Source: Caulobacteraceae bacterium (GTDB lineage: Bacteria > Pseudomonadota > Alphaproteobacteria > Caulobacterales > Caulobacteraceae). Taken from it: 6,703 bases of DNA. Below, piece by piece: positions 6,216 through 6,703 of the stretch. A program made the position numbers and the translations under genes. The stretch's first letter is position 1. Every line of letters starts with the position of its first letter. The stretch lies in NCBI GenBank assembly GCA_003136615.1, contig PLFA01000060.1, positions 516 to 7,218 of the forward strand. The letters run 5' to 3'. Below the pieces are notes generated by a model. The model saw only the letters and a program-made list of their open reading frames with translations. It was not told the DNA's origin and searched no databases.

Positions 6216-6703
6216 ACCCGTGAACCACCTCGCCGTGAAGATTGATGTCGAGGCCCTCGCGCTCCACGTCTTCGCTGACGCGGATGCCGATGGTGTATTT
6301 AAGAACCAGTAGGATGAGGAAGGTGACGATCGCGCAATAGAAGAAGGTGGCGCCAATATCCTCCAGTTGCAGGATCATCTGGTGGCCATTGCCCTCCAGC
6401 CAGCCGCCCTTGGGCGCGCCGGCGGGATTAATCGCCTTCATCGCGAAAACGCCGGTGAGGAGCGCGCCCACGGCGCCGCCCACCCCGTGCACGCCCCAGC
6501 AGTCCAGGGCGTCGTCATAGCCGAAGATGTGCTTGAGATGTACCGCCGAGACATAGCAGACGCCCCCCGCGATAAGGCCGATAATCAGGGCGCCCTCCGC
6601 GTTGACGAAACCGGAGGCCGGGGTGATCGCCACGAGACCCGCCACCGCGCCCGAAATCACACCGAGCATCGAGGGATGGCCCTTGACGATCCACTCCGCG
6701 AAC
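6214..6703 (-). CDS. amtB: Ammonium transporter, Amt family (5' end missing)
   Basis: The last 162 residues are visible, running off the right edge without a start codon. They begin FAEWIVKGHPSMLG and continue with SGAVAGLVAITPASGFV (17-33), a hallmark of Amt proteins. CWGVHGVGGAVGALLTG (68-84) carries His72, equivalent to the second pore histidine (His318 in E. coli AmtB), with Asp residues just before it. A last membrane helix covers about 118-136. The cytoplasmic tail with IGIRVSEDVEREGLDINLHGE matches the conserved tail that in studied Amt proteins contacts the PII protein GlnK, which closes the channel when nitrogen is sufficient. It is an inner-membrane ammonium channel. Family members are about 400-450 residues, so most of the gene lies outside. 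In many proteobacteria glnK sits directly upstream of amtB, which here would be beyond the right edge. The M24 peptidase gene follows after 16 nt. Confidence 0.95.
   Translation of the reverse strand, partial: FAEWIVKGHPSMLGVISGAVAGLVAITPASGFVNAEGALIIGLIAGGVCYVSAVHLKHIFGYDDALDCWGVHGVGGAVGALLTGVFAMKAINPAGAPKGGWLEGNGHQMILQLEDIGATFFYCAIVTFLILLVLKYTIGIRVSEDVEREGLDINLHGEVVHG

Overview
The window is GC-rich bacterial chromosome with dense, ordinary-looking genes. Protein content and style (bifunctional MnmC, a secreted glycine-zipper protein with a proline-rich head, an Amt with a GlnK-type tail, strong G/C preference at third codon positions) suggest an alphaproteobacterium, plausibly Caulobacterales or a relative. 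That placement is an inference from protein resemblance, not a proof. No RNA gene, mobile element, CRISPR array or phage gene is visible.

Layout, plus strand: (1) 1-1320 is the 3' part of mnmC, the tRNA wobble-uridine modification enzyme, open at the left edge. (2) 1321-1411 is a compact regulatory gap with a tandem GTTCAGG repeat, a -10-like box and a good ribosome binding site. (3) 1412-2038 encodes an exported glycine-zipper envelope protein. (4) 2039-2220 is a second gap with two overlapping hairpins, a 16-bp dyad and a ribosome binding site that points to a TTG start at 2221. (5) 2221-3480 encodes a family 2 glycosyltransferase of the polyprenyl-phosphate type with four C-terminal membrane segments. 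(6) 3518-5038 encodes a polytopic membrane protein with a cysteine-bearing extracytoplasmic domain, possibly a GT-C-type glycosyltransferase.

Minus strand: 6703-6214 is the 3' part of an ammonium transporter gene, open at the right edge. It is followed after 16 nt by an M24-family Xaa-Pro peptidase gene (6197-4998). The peptidase gene and the membrane protein gene converge and overlap by 41 bp.

How the genes may work together: the glycosyltransferase and membrane protein form a likely two-gene unit in which the first makes a lipid-linked sugar on the cytoplasmic face and the second uses it on the periplasmic face. This is the most interesting part of the window and remains a hypothesis. The glycine-zipper gene upstream may belong to an envelope-stress regulon. 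MnmC, the peptidase and the ammonium transporter look like ordinary metabolic genes.
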